Assembly: GCA_038064395.1 (NCBI GenBank)
Contig: JBBTTE010000003.1
Location: forward strand, 186,001-250,000
Direction: 5' to 3'
DNA: 64,000 nt
From: JBBTTE01 sp038064395
GTDB taxonomy: Bacteria; Patescibacteriota; Saccharimonadia; Saccharimonadales; UBA4665
The notes beneath the pieces were generated by a model, which was not told the origin of the DNA, searched no databases, and saw nothing but the letters and a program-made list of their open reading frames with translations. This document shows positions 9,690 to 18,117 of the stretch, piece by piece. The position numbers and the translations under genes are program-made. Position 1 is the stretch's first letter. Each line of letters opens with the position of its first letter.

Positions 9690-9957
9690 CAAGATTAAGA
9701 CAATGGCAGGCGTAGGTGACATACAAGCTTACGGCAAGATGCTTGATGGTTGGGCGGACTTTGTTTGTCCCTTAACTGGTACTGTTAATCTACAAGATGC
9801 CGCCAAAGTCATAAACCCAATATATGACAGCCTAGTGCAAGCAGGCCATCCCAAGCAAAATCTTAAGGTATTGGCTGCTGCAGCTCTGTTTGACGTACCA
9901 TTAATGCGTACCGAGGTAAGTATCATATTACCCGAGGATATTTATGACCAAGGCTAA
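9682..9957 (+). CDS. Unknown 91-aa protein between hrcA and grpE
   Basis: ATG at 9682 overlaps the hrcA end by 8 bases and the ORF end overlaps grpE by 14 bases, so the three genes are tightly coupled. A GAGGTG sequence about 6 bases upstream could serve as ribosome binding site. The protein is small and soluble-looking with two cysteines in the first half (one within DFVCPLTG). No known family recognised. Its place in a CIRCE-controlled operon suggests a stress or chaperone link, which is inference only. Confidence 0.65.
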   Translation: MSNKIKTMAGVGDIQAYGKMLDGWADFVCPLTGTVNLQDAAKVINPIYDSLVQAGHPKQNLKVLAAAALFDVPLMRTEVSIILPEDIYDQG

Positions 9958-10405
9958 GCCAACCAAAGCCGAAAAACTAGAACAGCAAGTTGCTGATATA
10001 ACGGAAGCTTTGCAGCGTGAACGAGCCGATGCTACCAATATTCGCCGTCGCCACGAAGAAGAGATTTCCAGTCTACGTACTAGGCTCAAGGCCAATGTCG
10101 TTGGCGACTTGCTTCCAGTTATAGATAACTTCGAACGAGCCCTTAAGCACGTTCCTGAAGATTTGGCTGGCAATGATTATGTCAAAGGCGTCCAAGGTGT
10201 CGTCAAGCAGTTCGAAGACACTCTAGCTGATATGGGTGTGGAGCGTATTAAGACCGTTGGCGAACCCTTCGACCCTCACTTGCACGAAGCTGTAAGCGTT
10301 GAAGAAGGCGAAGGCAAGGAAGAAATCGTCTCCGAAGAACTCCAATCTGGCTACCGACTAGGCGATGACGTTATCCGTCACGCCATGGTAAGAGTAAAAA
10401 GCTAA
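9944..10405 (+). CDS. grpE: Nucleotide exchange factor GrpE
   Basis: GrpE releases ADP from DnaK. A long N-terminal coiled coil (about residues 8-50) leads into the conserved LLPVIDNFERAL, then KGVQGVVKQFEDTLADMG and the GEPFDPHLHEAV head domain, ending VIRHAMVRV. The length of 153 aa is at the short end of the family. Its start overlaps the upstream gene. Confidence 0.95.
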   Translation: MTKAKPTKAEKLEQQVADITEALQRERADATNIRRRHEEEISSLRTRLKANVVGDLLPVIDNFERALKHVPEDLAGNDYVKGVQGVVKQFEDTLADMGVERIKTVGEPFDPHLHEAVSVEEGEGKEEIVSEELQSGYRLGDDVIRHAMVRVKS

Positions 10406-10417
10406 AATTACAACAAC

Positions 10418-10455
10418 TAGCACTCTTGACACTCGAGTGCCAATTACTCTAAAAT
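10418..10455 (+). promoter_or_regulatory. CIRCE operator and promoter of dnaK
   Basis: TAGCACTC-N9-GAGTGCCA at 10418-10442 is a second CIRCE. As at hrcA, the spacer holds the -35 (TTGACA, 10426-10431) and TAAAAT follows 18 bases later (10450-10455). The identical geometry at both sites shows a shared heat-shock promoter design. A GAAAGGG ribosome binding site lies before dnaK. Confidence 0.92.
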
Positions 10456-10503
10456 ATTACGTAGATAACTACTGCTAATTAATGAAAGGGTAAATAATTC
10501 TCT

Positions 10504-12432
10504 ATGGGCAAAATAATCGGAATCGATCTAGGAACAACTAACTCAGCTATGGCTGTTATGCAATCTGGCAAGCCAGAAATCATTGCTAACAGTGAAGGCA
10601 ACCGCACGACACCATCTGTCGTGGCTGTTAATAAGAACGACGAACGCCTTGTTGGGCAAGTTGCAAGACGTCAGCAAGTTACCAACAGCAAGAACACGAT
10701 TTATGAAGTTAAGCGTCTAATTGGTCGCAACTTTAACGATAAGGAAGTCCAGCGTGACCTCAAGCTCATGGGCTATGAGATCGTTAAGAGTGGTAACGGC
10801 GTTAAGGTCAAGATGGCTGACAAAGAATACAGCCCAGAAGAAGTCAGCGCTATGATTCTTGGCAAGCTCAAGGCTGACGCCGAAGCTTTCACTGGTGACA
10901 AAGTCACTGAAGCCGTCATTACAGTTCCAGCCTATTTCGATGACTCACAGCGTCAAGCTACTAAGGACGCCGGTAAGATCGCTGGCCTAGAAGTTAAGCG
11001 AATCATCAACGAACCAACCGCCGCAGCTCTGGCTTACGGCTTAGACAAGGCTGACAAGAAGGACGAGAAGATCGCTGTCTACGACCTTGGTGGTGGTACA
11101 TTTGACGTTTCGATTCTAGAACTTGGTGACGGTGTGTTTGAAGTTAAGAGTACCAACGGTGACACTCACCTTGGTGGTGCTGACTTTGACCGCGTGATTG
11201 TTAACTACTTTGCTGACGAGTTTAAGAAAGAACACGGAATCAGTATTGCTGACGATAAGGCCGCTATGCAACGTCTTCGCGACGAAGCTGAGAAGGCCAA
11301 GATCGAGCTAAGCTCCGCCCAAGAAGTTAACATTAACCTGCCATTCCTAACCGCTGATGCTGACGGTCCTAAGCACTTCGAACATAAGCTTACCCGTGCC
11401 AAGCTAGAAGACCTAGTCGGTGACCTAATTACCAAGACTGCCGCTCCTTGCGAGAAGGCTCTTAAAGATGCTGGCCTTAAAGCTTCAGAGATTGACGCTG
11501 TAGTTCTAGTCGGCGGTATGACCCGCATGCCAGCCGTTCAAGAGAAGGTCAACAAGATCTTCGGCAAAGATCCAATGAAGGGCGTAAACCCTGACGAAGT
11601 TGTTGCTATCGGTGCCGCTATCCAAGGTGGCGTGCTTCAAGGTGACGTTAAGGACGTTCTACTACTTGACGTAACGCCTCTAAGCCTTGGTATCGAGACT
11701 ATGGGCGGCGTCATGACTAAGCTGATCGAGCGTAACACCACCATTCCTACTAGCAAGAGCGAAGTTTTCTCGACCGCGGCTGACAACCAACCACAAGTTG
11801 AAATCCACGTCGGACAAGGCGAGCGTGAGATCATCGAAGGCAACAAGTCCCTCGGTCGTTTTGTCCTTGATGGCATCCCATCGGCGCCTCGTGGTGTTCC
11901 CCAGATCGAAGTTACCTTTAACATCGACGCCAACGGTATTCTTAACGTAACTGCCAAGGACAAAGGTTCTGGCAAAGAGCAGAGCATTACCATCAGTGGC
12001 TCTGGCAACTTGGACAAAACCGAAGTCGAGAAGATGGCCAAAGAAGCCGAAACTCATGCCGACGAAGACAAAGCCAAGAAAGAGCTAGTCGAGTCTCGTA
12101 ACGTTCTAGACGGCGCAATCTACCAAGCCGAGAAGATGAGCAAGGATAACGCCGAGAAGATCAGCGACGATGACAAGAAGACTCTAGATGAAGCCGTCGA
12201 AGTCGCTAAGAAGGTTGTTGGCGACACCGAGGCTAGCAAAGATACTCTAGAAACAGCTGCCAAGGAACTCAACGACAAGCTAATGCCAATCGGTGCCAAA
12301 ATGTACGAAGCCGCCGAAGGCGAAGCAGGCGCAGATGATGCCCCCGAGGATGACGCAAAGACTGATGACAAAGACGAAGCCATCGAAGGCGAAGTAGTCG
12401 ACGACAAAGACTCCAAAAAAGCCGACAAATAG
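10504..12432 (+). CDS. dnaK: Hsp70 chaperone DnaK
   Basis: ATP-dependent chaperone. Conserved nucleotide-binding motifs are IGIDLGTTNSA near the start, RIINEPTAAALAYGLD, DLGGGTFDVS and VGGMTRMP. The linker is KDVLLLDVTPLSLG, followed by the substrate-binding domain and a highly acidic tail (residues about 600-642). The length of 642 aa is standard. It lies downstream of a CIRCE and works with GrpE and DnaJ encoded nearby. Confidence 0.98.
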   Translation: MGKIIGIDLGTTNSAMAVMQSGKPEIIANSEGNRTTPSVVAVNKNDERLVGQVARRQQVTNSKNTIYEVKRLIGRNFNDKEVQRDLKLMGYEIVKSGNGVKVKMADKEYSPEEVSAMILGKLKADAEAFTGDKVTEAVITVPAYFDDSQRQATKDAGKIAGLEVKRIINEPTAAALAYGLDKADKKDEKIAVYDLGGGTFDVSILELGDGVFEVKSTNGDTHLGGADFDRVIVNYFADEFKKEHGISIADDKAAMQRLRDEAEKAKIELSSAQEVNINLPFLTADADGPKHFEHKLTRAKLEDLVGDLITKTAAPCEKALKDAGLKASEIDAVVLVGGMTRMPAVQEKVNKIFGKDPMKGVNPDEVVAIGAAIQGGVLQGDVKDVLLLDVTPLSLGIETMGGVMTKLIERNTTIPTSKSEVFSTAADNQPQVEIHVGQGEREIIEGNKSLGRFVLDGIPSAPRGVPQIEVTFNIDANGILNVTAKDKGSGKEQSITISGSGNLDKTEVEKMAKEAETHADEDKAKKELVESRNVLDGAIYQAEKMSKDNAEKISDDDKKTLDEAVEVAKKVVGDTEASKDTLETAAKELNDKLMPIGAKMYEAAEGEAGADDAPEDDAKTDDKDEAIEGEVVDDKDSKKADK

Positions 12433-12483
12433 CCTTACCGAGCTGCTGTCGACAAATCAACCAATAACTGGTAAAATATATCC

Positions 12484-13053
12484 ATGACAACAGAGGCGCA
12501 AGCACAAACCAGTAATCGCTTAGGTTGGGATCACTATCCCCTGCAATTAACGCCAGTTGAGCGTAATAATGTGCGAATCAGACAACCACACAAGGGCGAA
12601 ATAGCCGAGATTGTTAATCTCCGAACTCAGGTATTCTTCCCCAATCAACCAGACAGGTTCGTCTTCAGGGACGAAATAGAAGTTGACCGTAACCCTGAAA
12701 CTGTTCATGCAGTCGCCTTTAGTGGAGACGTATTAGTCGGTTCGGGCTTGTTGTTGCCTTTGTCAGAAACCGTGGACGATATCCACGACTTCAAAATTGC
12801 TAATGTTGCCGTCAGGCCCAAGTACAAAAAGAACCAAGTAGGTAGCAAGATTTTAGATTTTCTCGAAGACATAGCTGCTGACTTAGGTGCACCTAGCGTG
12901 GGCGTAGATGCTACCAGTCAAGCCGCAGGCTTTTATGAGAAGCTTGGTTATCAAAGACAAGGACCGCCTGTAGTTTATTCCAAGAACCGCATTGAAATAC
13001 CAATGAACAAGGTTCTCATGCCAACTATGGAGGCCGTCAATGCCCACCTTTAA
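12484..13053 (+). CDS. GNAT-family N-acetyltransferase
   Basis: A GNAT fold is suggested by the central VRPKYKKNQVGSKIL (acetyl-CoA pyrophosphate loop, corresponding to R/Q-x-x-G-x-G/A) and the late LGAPSVGVDATSQAAGFYEKLGY pattern (about residues 137-159) ending in a tyrosine strand. The substrate is unknown. TAAAAT lies 6 bases before the ATG, so it probably has its own promoter despite sitting between dnaK and dnaJ. Confidence 0.75.
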   Translation: MTTEAQAQTSNRLGWDHYPLQLTPVERNNVRIRQPHKGEIAEIVNLRTQVFFPNQPDRFVFRDEIEVDRNPETVHAVAFSGDVLVGSGLLLPLSETVDDIHDFKIANVAVRPKYKKNQVGSKILDFLEDIAADLGAPSVGVDATSQAAGFYEKLGYQRQGPPVVYSKNRIEIPMNKVLMPTMEAVNAHL

Positions 13054-13086
13054 GCAGCAACTTAACCCAAAGATTGATAGAATATA

Positions 13087-13311
13087 ATGATGATCAAAAC
13101 GTCAGAAGTCCCCGTAGATTCTCGGGGCAATACCCAAATCATTAGTACGTACGATCCCCATGCCGGCGCCAGCTATTACCAACCTCAGCTAGACTTGATT
13201 TATCACAAGCCTGAGACGGATAGAGCTGCCCAACAAGGAGCAGACACTCCCGAGACAAAAATCGGTGAGATTGCTTTGAGCGGACAGGAGCCAACCAGTG
13301 TCGAAGCGTGA
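13087..13311 (+). CDS. Unknown 74-aa protein preceding dnaJ
   Basis: A short hydrophilic ORF whose end overlaps dnaJ by 14 bases. Two tandem ATGs (13087, 13090) are possible starts; TAGAAT at 13078-13083 favours the second. No membrane helix, no recognised motif. It may serve mainly to couple translation into dnaJ, or encode a small regulator. Confidence 0.5.
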   Translation: MMIKTSEVPVDSRGNTQIISTYDPHAGASYYQPQLDLIYHKPETDRAAQQGADTPETKIGEIALSGQEPTSVEA

Positions 13312-14359
13312 TTATTACGACATCCTAGGTGTTAAGAAGGACGCTAGTGCTGACGAGGTTAAGAAGGCCTTCCGAAGGCAAGCCGTAGAACATCATCCTG
13401 ATCGGGGCGGTGACGAAGCCAAGTTCAAGGAGCTCAACGAAGCTTACGAAGTCCTCAAGGACGGCGACAAACGCAAACGCTATGACCAATTCGGTCACGC
13501 TGGTGTGGGTGGCAACGGCGGCGGTAATCCTTTTGGCGGTGGCTACGGCCAAGGCCAGAACGTTAACTTTGACTTCGGTGACATGGGTCTGGGCGATATA
13601 TTCAGCAGCTTCTTCGGCGGCGGTCAGCCACAAGGGCAGCAACGCCAAGCTCGTGGCCGTGATGTTGAAGCCGGTGTGGAGATTAGCTTTGAGCAAGCCG
13701 TCTTCGGCACGGAAGTCGAACTTAGTCTTCACCTAGATGATAACTGCGAACACTGTAAGGGCAGCACAGTCGAGCCTGGTTACGAGCTTAAGACCTGTGA
13801 TCAATGTAAGGGTTCTGGCCAGGTTGTTACCATGACGCGAACAGTCTTTGGCAACATTCAACAAGCCGCTATTTGCCCTAAATGTCGCGGCAGGGGCAAA
13901 ATCCCCGAGAAGCAGTGCACAGTCTGTCACGGCAAAGGCACCCAGTCCAAGAAGCAGAAGATTGAACTCAAGATTCCCGCCGGTATTGATGATGGGGCAA
14001 CGATAAGACTACGTGAACATGGCGAAGCTATCGCCAACGGCCCCAAAGGTGATCTCTACGTTAACATCCGTGTTAAGCCGCACAAGCACTTTACCCGCGA
14101 AGGTGACCTAATCTTGAGCGAAGAGCATGTTGACATGGTCGGAGCTGCTCTGGGCACCGAAATCGAGGTTGATACTGTCGATGGTCCAGTCACTATGAAG
14201 ATACCTGCGGGCACTCAATCGGGCTCGGACTTCAAGCTGAGCAATCACGGCGTAACTCACCTCAAAGGCAACAGCCGCGGCGCCCACATTGTTACAATTC
14301 TAGTTGATACTCCGACGAAGCTCAGCAAGCATCAGAAGCAGTTGCTCGAAGACTTCTAA
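13298..14359 (+). CDS. dnaJ: Chaperone protein DnaJ
   Basis: Co-chaperone that stimulates DnaK ATPase. It has an N-terminal J-domain (DYYDILGV) with the HPD motif in HHPDRGGD, then a Gly/Phe-rich region (residues about 68-115). Four CxxCxGxG-type zinc motifs follow (CEHCKGST, CDQCKGSG, CPKCRGRG, CTVCHGKG), then the C-terminal substrate-binding domain. The first zinc repeat ends in S-T instead of G-x-G. The start is GTG at 13298, within the end of the preceding ORF. Length 353 aa. Confidence 0.96.
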   Translation: MSKRDYYDILGVKKDASADEVKKAFRRQAVEHHPDRGGDEAKFKELNEAYEVLKDGDKRKRYDQFGHAGVGGNGGGNPFGGGYGQGQNVNFDFGDMGLGDIFSSFFGGGQPQGQQRQARGRDVEAGVEISFEQAVFGTEVELSLHLDDNCEHCKGSTVEPGYELKTCDQCKGSGQVVTMTRTVFGNIQQAAICPKCRGRGKIPEKQCTVCHGKGTQSKKQKIELKIPAGIDDGATIRLREHGEAIANGPKGDLYVNIRVKPHKHFTREGDLILSEEHVDMVGAALGTEIEVDTVDGPVTMKIPAGTQSGSDFKLSNHGVTHLKGNSRGAHIVTILVDTPTKLSKHQKQLLEDF

Positions 14360-14361
14360 GA

Positions 14362-14949
14362 CTATCGATTTGGCGGGATGAGGCCTGAACGATTAAGAAG
14401 TTTTCGACCGGCTATGTGTTGTATTCTTTGGCGTAACGGTAGGGCAGACAATTCCTTGGCGTACTTAGCGGCTTTGCGTTCAGCCTTACGTTCGAACATC
14501 GATAGGTCGACGTCGTGAAGTAACTCTATGTCGGTCTCACCAGCTACATGGGCTCGGCCAGCTATTGAAGCTGGAGTGCCGTTGGCCTCTAGCGCTTCTT
14601 CAAGCGTTTTGGTAACAGTCTTAACTTCGTCGTCGTCGGTCTCGTCGGCGATTAGAGCGAATTCATCGCCGTGCAAGTGATAAAGCTTACCGGTCTTGGC
14701 TGTCTCCATGACGGTATTAGCAATACTTAGAATAAGATCATTGCCACTGGCGTGACCTTCAGCATCGTTTTTATCTTTTAAGCCGTCAACATCGAGAATG
14801 TGAACAGAAAAGCCACCCGCTTGATCATGTACTTTTGCCTCCAGTGAGGTAAGGAATCTCTGTCGACCTGGTAGACCGGTAAGGCTATGCAAGTTAAATT
14901 CAGCAATATTACGTTGACCTGCTTCAATCTGTGCTTGAGCTGTATTCAT
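14362..14949 (-). CDS. Degenerate GGDEF-domain protein (HGDEF)
   Basis: A 195-aa protein made almost only of a GGDEF domain: LTGLPGRQRF, then DVDGLKDKND..GHASGNDLI, then the signature loop reads HGDEF instead of GGDEF. The family makes cyclic di-GMP, but the first loop position is altered, so activity is uncertain. It could be a GTP- or c-di-GMP-binding effector. No sensor or membrane domain precedes it. The ATG at 14949 lies 7 bases after TATAAT (14957-14962 on the minus strand), so the longer in-frame extension is rejected. Confidence 0.75.
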   Translation of the reverse strand: MNTAQAQIEAGQRNIAEFNLHSLTGLPGRQRFLTSLEAKVHDQAGGFSVHILDVDGLKDKNDAEGHASGNDLILSIANTVMETAKTGKLYHLHGDEFALIADETDDDEVKTVTKTLEEALEANGTPASIAGRAHVAGETDIELLHDVDLSMFERKAERKAAKYAKELSALPLRQRIQHIAGRKLLNRSGLIPPNR

Positions 14950-15051
14950 AAGTGTAATTATAGCATATCGAGTCAAGAAAAGCAATACCGGAATGATTAT
15001 GATAAAAGACCAAAGTTGCCAAATTACGCTTATGCCTTAATAATGTAGCTA

Positions 15052-15168
15052 GTGAAACGAACAAAACTTGATGAATCTGGTTTTATACCTCTGTTATTGA
15101 CCGTGCTGTTTATTGTGGCAGCTGGTATTTATGTGGTCTATAGTCGAGTTTTACACGCCCAACAGTAG
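15052..15168 (+). CDS. Predicted 38-aa single-pass membrane peptide
   Basis: A GTG-started ORF in the otherwise empty stretch between two divergent genes. It has a basic N-terminus (KRTKLDE), one hydrophobic helix of about 21 residues (FIPLLLTVLFIVAAGIYVV) and a short tail YSRVLHAQQ. TAATGT lies 5 bases before the GTG, the same spacing seen at many genes here. Membrane-peptide composition and promoter geometry support it; no homology can be checked. Confidence 0.5.
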   Translation: MKRTKLDESGFIPLLLTVLFIVAAGIYVVYSRVLHAQQ

Positions 15169-15216
15169 AAAAGTATTGAAAAACACGATCATATATTGTA
15201 TGATTACTCTTCGAAT

Positions 15217-15657
15217 ATGAAATTTACATGGACATCATTCAAGCGCGCCGAGACCGTCAAAACGGTTGGCTCAGTGCTAGTAACTGACCTGCCATTGCTC
15301 GGTATTGAGGGTCTGACGGCTAAGGTGGATACTGGTGCTTTCTCGGGTGCTTTGCATGCTACTAGGGTGCGCGAGGTCAGCGATAAGCAAGGCGGCAAAC
15401 ACCTTCGATTCCAGCCAATGGGGAGCAAAGACCATACAATCGAAGTCGATACTTATCACAAGCGCAAGGTCAAAAGCTCTAATGGTCTAGTATCTACACG
15501 CTATGCCATTGATACTGAAGTCGAAATACTGGGGCAGAGCTATCCGATTACGTTGACTCTGACCAACAGGGCAGCTATGAAGTATCAAATGCTGATCGGG
15601 CGGAATTTCCTAAGGCTTCATGGGTTTTTGGTTGACGTGAAGAGGCGGGAGAAGTAA
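15217..15657 (+). CDS. Retropepsin-like aspartic protease, RimK-associated
   Basis: The motif KVDTGAFSGALHA near residue 35 is the single D-T-G aspartic-protease loop found in the ATP-dependent zinc-protease/RimB-type family (PF05618), which is often encoded beside RimK. The C-terminal LTNRAAMKYQMLIGRNFL carries the second conserved segment. In E. coli the RimB partner is reported to act on the poly-glutamate tail added by RimK. A 7-codon TTG extension exists, but the ATG at 15217 is preferred (146 aa). It lies 9 bases before rimK. Confidence 0.82.
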   Translation: MKFTWTSFKRAETVKTVGSVLVTDLPLLGIEGLTAKVDTGAFSGALHATRVREVSDKQGGKHLRFQPMGSKDHTIEVDTYHKRKVKSSNGLVSTRYAIDTEVEILGQSYPITLTLTNRAAMKYQMLIGRNFLRLHGFLVDVKRREK

Positions 15658-15666
15658 GGTTCAGTC

Positions 15667-16569
15667 ATGAATATAGTTATTCTCTCCAAGGGCTCAGGCA
15701 ACTACTCGACTAAGCGGTTGGTGGCTACCGCTGAAGCCCGCGGACATAACGTTAGAGTTATCAATTACAGCAAGTGCTATGTGACGCTAGAGAGCAGCAA
15801 TCCAGTTGTGCGTTATCAGGGTGAAGAGGTTCGAAACGTCGATGTGGTCATTCCGCGCATTGCTTCCAGTCTGACTAAGTACGGCTCATCGATTGTGCGT
15901 CAGTTCGAAATGCAGAACGTTCCAGTGACAACGAGCTCTATATCAATAGTGCGATCTCGCGACAAGCTTCGCAGCATGCAATTGTTGGCAAAGACAGGCG
16001 TTGGTATTCCTAAGACGGTGTTCGTGCGTGAAACAGCTGACTTCGATGACGTCCTCGAGCAAGTTGGCGGTGCGCCGGTTATCATCAAAGTAGCTCGTGG
16101 TACCCACGGCAACGGAGTAGTGTTGGCCGAAACTCGCAAGGCGGCCTTAGCTGTAATGCAGGCTTTCTATGTTGAGGAAGTGAACTTCTTGGTGCAGGAA
16201 TTTATCAAGGAAAGTGCCGGCGTCGATATTCGTGCCTTCGTAGTTAACGGCAAAGTCGTTGCTAGCATGCAGCGCCACAGTCTTGATGACGACTTCCGCT
16301 CCAATATTCACCAAGGCGGGGAAGGCGTAACTGTCACATTAACTCCTGTTGAGCGTCGTACGGCTCAGAAGGCCGCCAAAGCCATGGGTTTATCAGTTGC
16401 CGGTGTCGACATGATGCGCAGCGAACGCGGACCGCTAGTACTAGAAGTAAACTCCAGCCCAGGCTTCAACATCGAGAAGATCACAGGCCGCAAAGTCGCC
16501 GAGAAGATCATCGATTATGCTGAACAAGCCGCCAAAGCTGGCCGTCGCAAAGACAAAGTCGGCGCCTAG
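15667..16569 (+). CDS. rimK: RimK-type alpha-L-glutamate ligase (ATP-grasp)
   Basis: An ATP-grasp ligase of 300 aa. It has the N-terminal pre-ATP-grasp fold (ILSKGSGNYSTKRLV), then SRDKLRSMQLLAKTGVGIPKT (residues about 97-117), VIIKVARGTHGNGVVLAE, FIKESAGVDIRAFVV and the metal site LVLEVNSSPGF. RimK adds glutamates to the C-terminus of ribosomal protein S6 in E. coli; other members modify different acceptors. The neighbouring retropepsin-like protein supports the RimK assignment. The substrate in this organism is not shown by the sequence. Confidence 0.88.
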   Translation: MNIVILSKGSGNYSTKRLVATAEARGHNVRVINYSKCYVTLESSNPVVRYQGEEVRNVDVVIPRIASSLTKYGSSIVRQFEMQNVPVTTSSISIVRSRDKLRSMQLLAKTGVGIPKTVFVRETADFDDVLEQVGGAPVIIKVARGTHGNGVVLAETRKAALAVMQAFYVEEVNFLVQEFIKESAGVDIRAFVVNGKVVASMQRHSLDDDFRSNIHQGGEGVTVTLTPVERRTAQKAAKAMGLSVAGVDMMRSERGPLVLEVNSSPGFNIEKITGRKVAEKIIDYAEQAAKAGRRKDKVGA

Positions 16570-16612
16570 ATAACACCTTAGTTTTATGCCGCTCATGCTA
16601 TAATTCGGTGGT

Positions 16613-17116
16613 ATGACACCTGTAGTTACTCTAGCTTTAATCGTTGTAATACCAGTCGTATTGTTGATGGTGCTACGCATTAACGCGGCTCTGGTTTTCT
16701 TAAGTCTGTGCCTTGGCTCAGTTCTGGTTCAGTTCATTGCTCCAGACGCCACCTCCTTTTTGGAGCTCTTCTCGGCTCATGCTCCCAAAGGTGTTGATGC
16801 CGGTAGCGATAACGTCAAGATTGCTCTGCTCTTACTGCCAGTGATCCTGACGGCTATCTTCATGATTAGAACGGTGCAGGGTAAGGGTCGCCTTGCGCTC
16901 AATCTTCTGCCAGCTATAGGTGTAGGTCTACTCGGCGGGCTACTAATAGTACCTCTGTTGTCACCTGGGTTGAGTTACAACATAGTGAACTCTTCAGTTT
17001 GGACTGAAACCGTTCGAGCCCAAGATTTAATAGTTGGCATTAGTGCCCTAGTCTGTCTGCTGGTGCTCTGGATGCAGCGGCCCAAAACTGGCCATTCCAA
17101 GCACAGCAAACACTAG
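16613..17116 (+). CDS. Unknown polytopic membrane protein (167 aa)
   Basis: About five hydrophobic helices separated by short loops, with the C-terminal tail basic (RPKTGHSKHSKH). No family recognised. TATAAT at 16599-16604 is 8 bases before the ATG. It stands alone between rimK and tRNA-Lys. Confidence 0.65.
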   Translation: MTPVVTLALIVVIPVVLLMVLRINAALVFLSLCLGSVLVQFIAPDATSFLELFSAHAPKGVDAGSDNVKIALLLLPVILTAIFMIRTVQGKGRLALNLLPAIGVGLLGGLLIVPLLSPGLSYNIVNSSVWTETVRAQDLIVGISALVCLLVLWMQRPKTGHSKHSKH

Positions 17117-17208
17117 TCAGTTGATTGACTTTTTGGCCGATTTACGGATAATGTAAGGAGTTAATTCGCCAGTTAAGCCTCAGCGTTTGGCGCGAATCAG
17201 CCACACGA

Positions 17209-17285
17209 GGGCCCATAGCTCAGCCGGTTAGAGCACCTGCCTTTTAAGCAGGGTGTCGTGGGTTCGAGTCCCACTGGGCCCTCCA
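17209..17285 (+). tRNA. tRNA-Lys (anticodon TTT)
   Basis: Full cloverleaf: acceptor GGGCCCA/TGGGCCC, D-arm, anticodon stem CCTGC/GCAGG with loop CTTTTAA, T-arm GTGGG/CCCAC with TTCGAGT. The CCA is encoded. The discriminator base is T, whereas tRNA-Lys usually has A, and two further pairs could extend the acceptor stem outward. Confidence 0.97.
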
Positions 17286-17320
17286 ATTACAATTAACAAA
17301 CCCTTAGAATAATTACTTTC

Positions 17321-17563
17321 ATGAGTAAAACGACCCAGAACATATTAATAACAGTTGCCATCATTAGCCCGTTGCTGTTTGGGCTTATTGCAAGTCTGAA
17401 TGGTCTAATTGTTGTTATAGGGGCAGTGCTCGGAATACCAATTATTGCTGCCCGCGGATTAATTATTAGTTTTCTGAAGCGTAATACCCCAAACTACCCC
17501 GCAGTTATTGGGTACACTATTCCAGCTTTAGTTGTTTGCACTTGGATGATACTCGCAAGCTAG
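17321..17563 (+). CDS. Small two-to-three helix membrane protein
   Basis: 80 aa, mostly hydrophobic, with three probable membrane segments and a short basic loop (SFLKRNTPNYP). TAGAAT lies about 10 bases before the ATG. No family recognised. Confidence 0.55.
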   Translation: MSKTTQNILITVAIISPLLFGLIASLNGLIVVIGAVLGIPIIAARGLIISFLKRNTPNYPAVIGYTIPALVVCTWMILAS

Positions 17564-17655
17564 TAGTCATCACCTTGAATAATCTGTTTTGGCCGGCAAG
17601 GTTAAATAATAGTTAGTTGTTGATGGTGGTGAGTACCTGGGTTCGTAAAATTTCA

Positions 17656-18039
17656 CTATGGCCCCAACATTGCGCCTACTGTAAAAAGCAATGCGAATAA
17701 GGCCACAATAGTCAGACCAATCGTTTTTAGCAAACGCCAGAAACTAAACCCAGTCTGCTGATTCTTGCTGAACTTATCCTGAGCAATTGAGATGCATAGA
17801 GCCACAAGCCCAAATAAGAATATAGGCACGCCTAAGAGCACAAAACCTACTCCACCAATATCAGCGTCGCCGCAGTTAGCTGCGTCAAACTTTTGTTGTG
17901 CCGAATCTGTAGAGCACGGCTTTATATGAAAATTAGGCACAGCATAATACAGGAAGGCAAAACTGATAATTATTAAACCCAGTATCGTGATGCCAAGTAA
18001 GACTTTATTCTGCTTAGCCCTGAAGTGACGACGAATCAT
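17656..18039 (-). CDS. Unknown membrane protein with two-cysteine outer loop
   Basis: 127 aa with a basic N-terminus (IRRHFRAKQNK), about three membrane helices, and a loop of about 30 residues between helices 1 and 2. That loop has two cysteines (PCSTDS and NCGDAD) that could form an extracytoplasmic disulfide. It converges with the upstream plus-strand gene. Family not recognised. Confidence 0.6.
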   Translation of the reverse strand: MIRRHFRAKQNKVLLGITILGLIIISFAFLYYAVPNFHIKPCSTDSAQQKFDAANCGDADIGGVGFVLLGVPIFLFGLVALCISIAQDKFSKNQQTGFSFWRLLKTIGLTIVALFALLFTVGAMLGP

Positions 18040-18117
18040 AATGACAAGTGTACCCTAGCTGCAAATAATTAAACACAAGAGGCTTGCTTTGCCGCCAAAA
18101 AGTAGTACTATTCGGGT

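Noticed and set aside
17150..17205. Structured RNA between 17116 and tRNA-Lys
   Set aside because: Some inverted segments (ATTCGCC and GGCGCGAAT) are visible but the pairing is short and interrupted; the region is explained well enough as the tRNA promoter.
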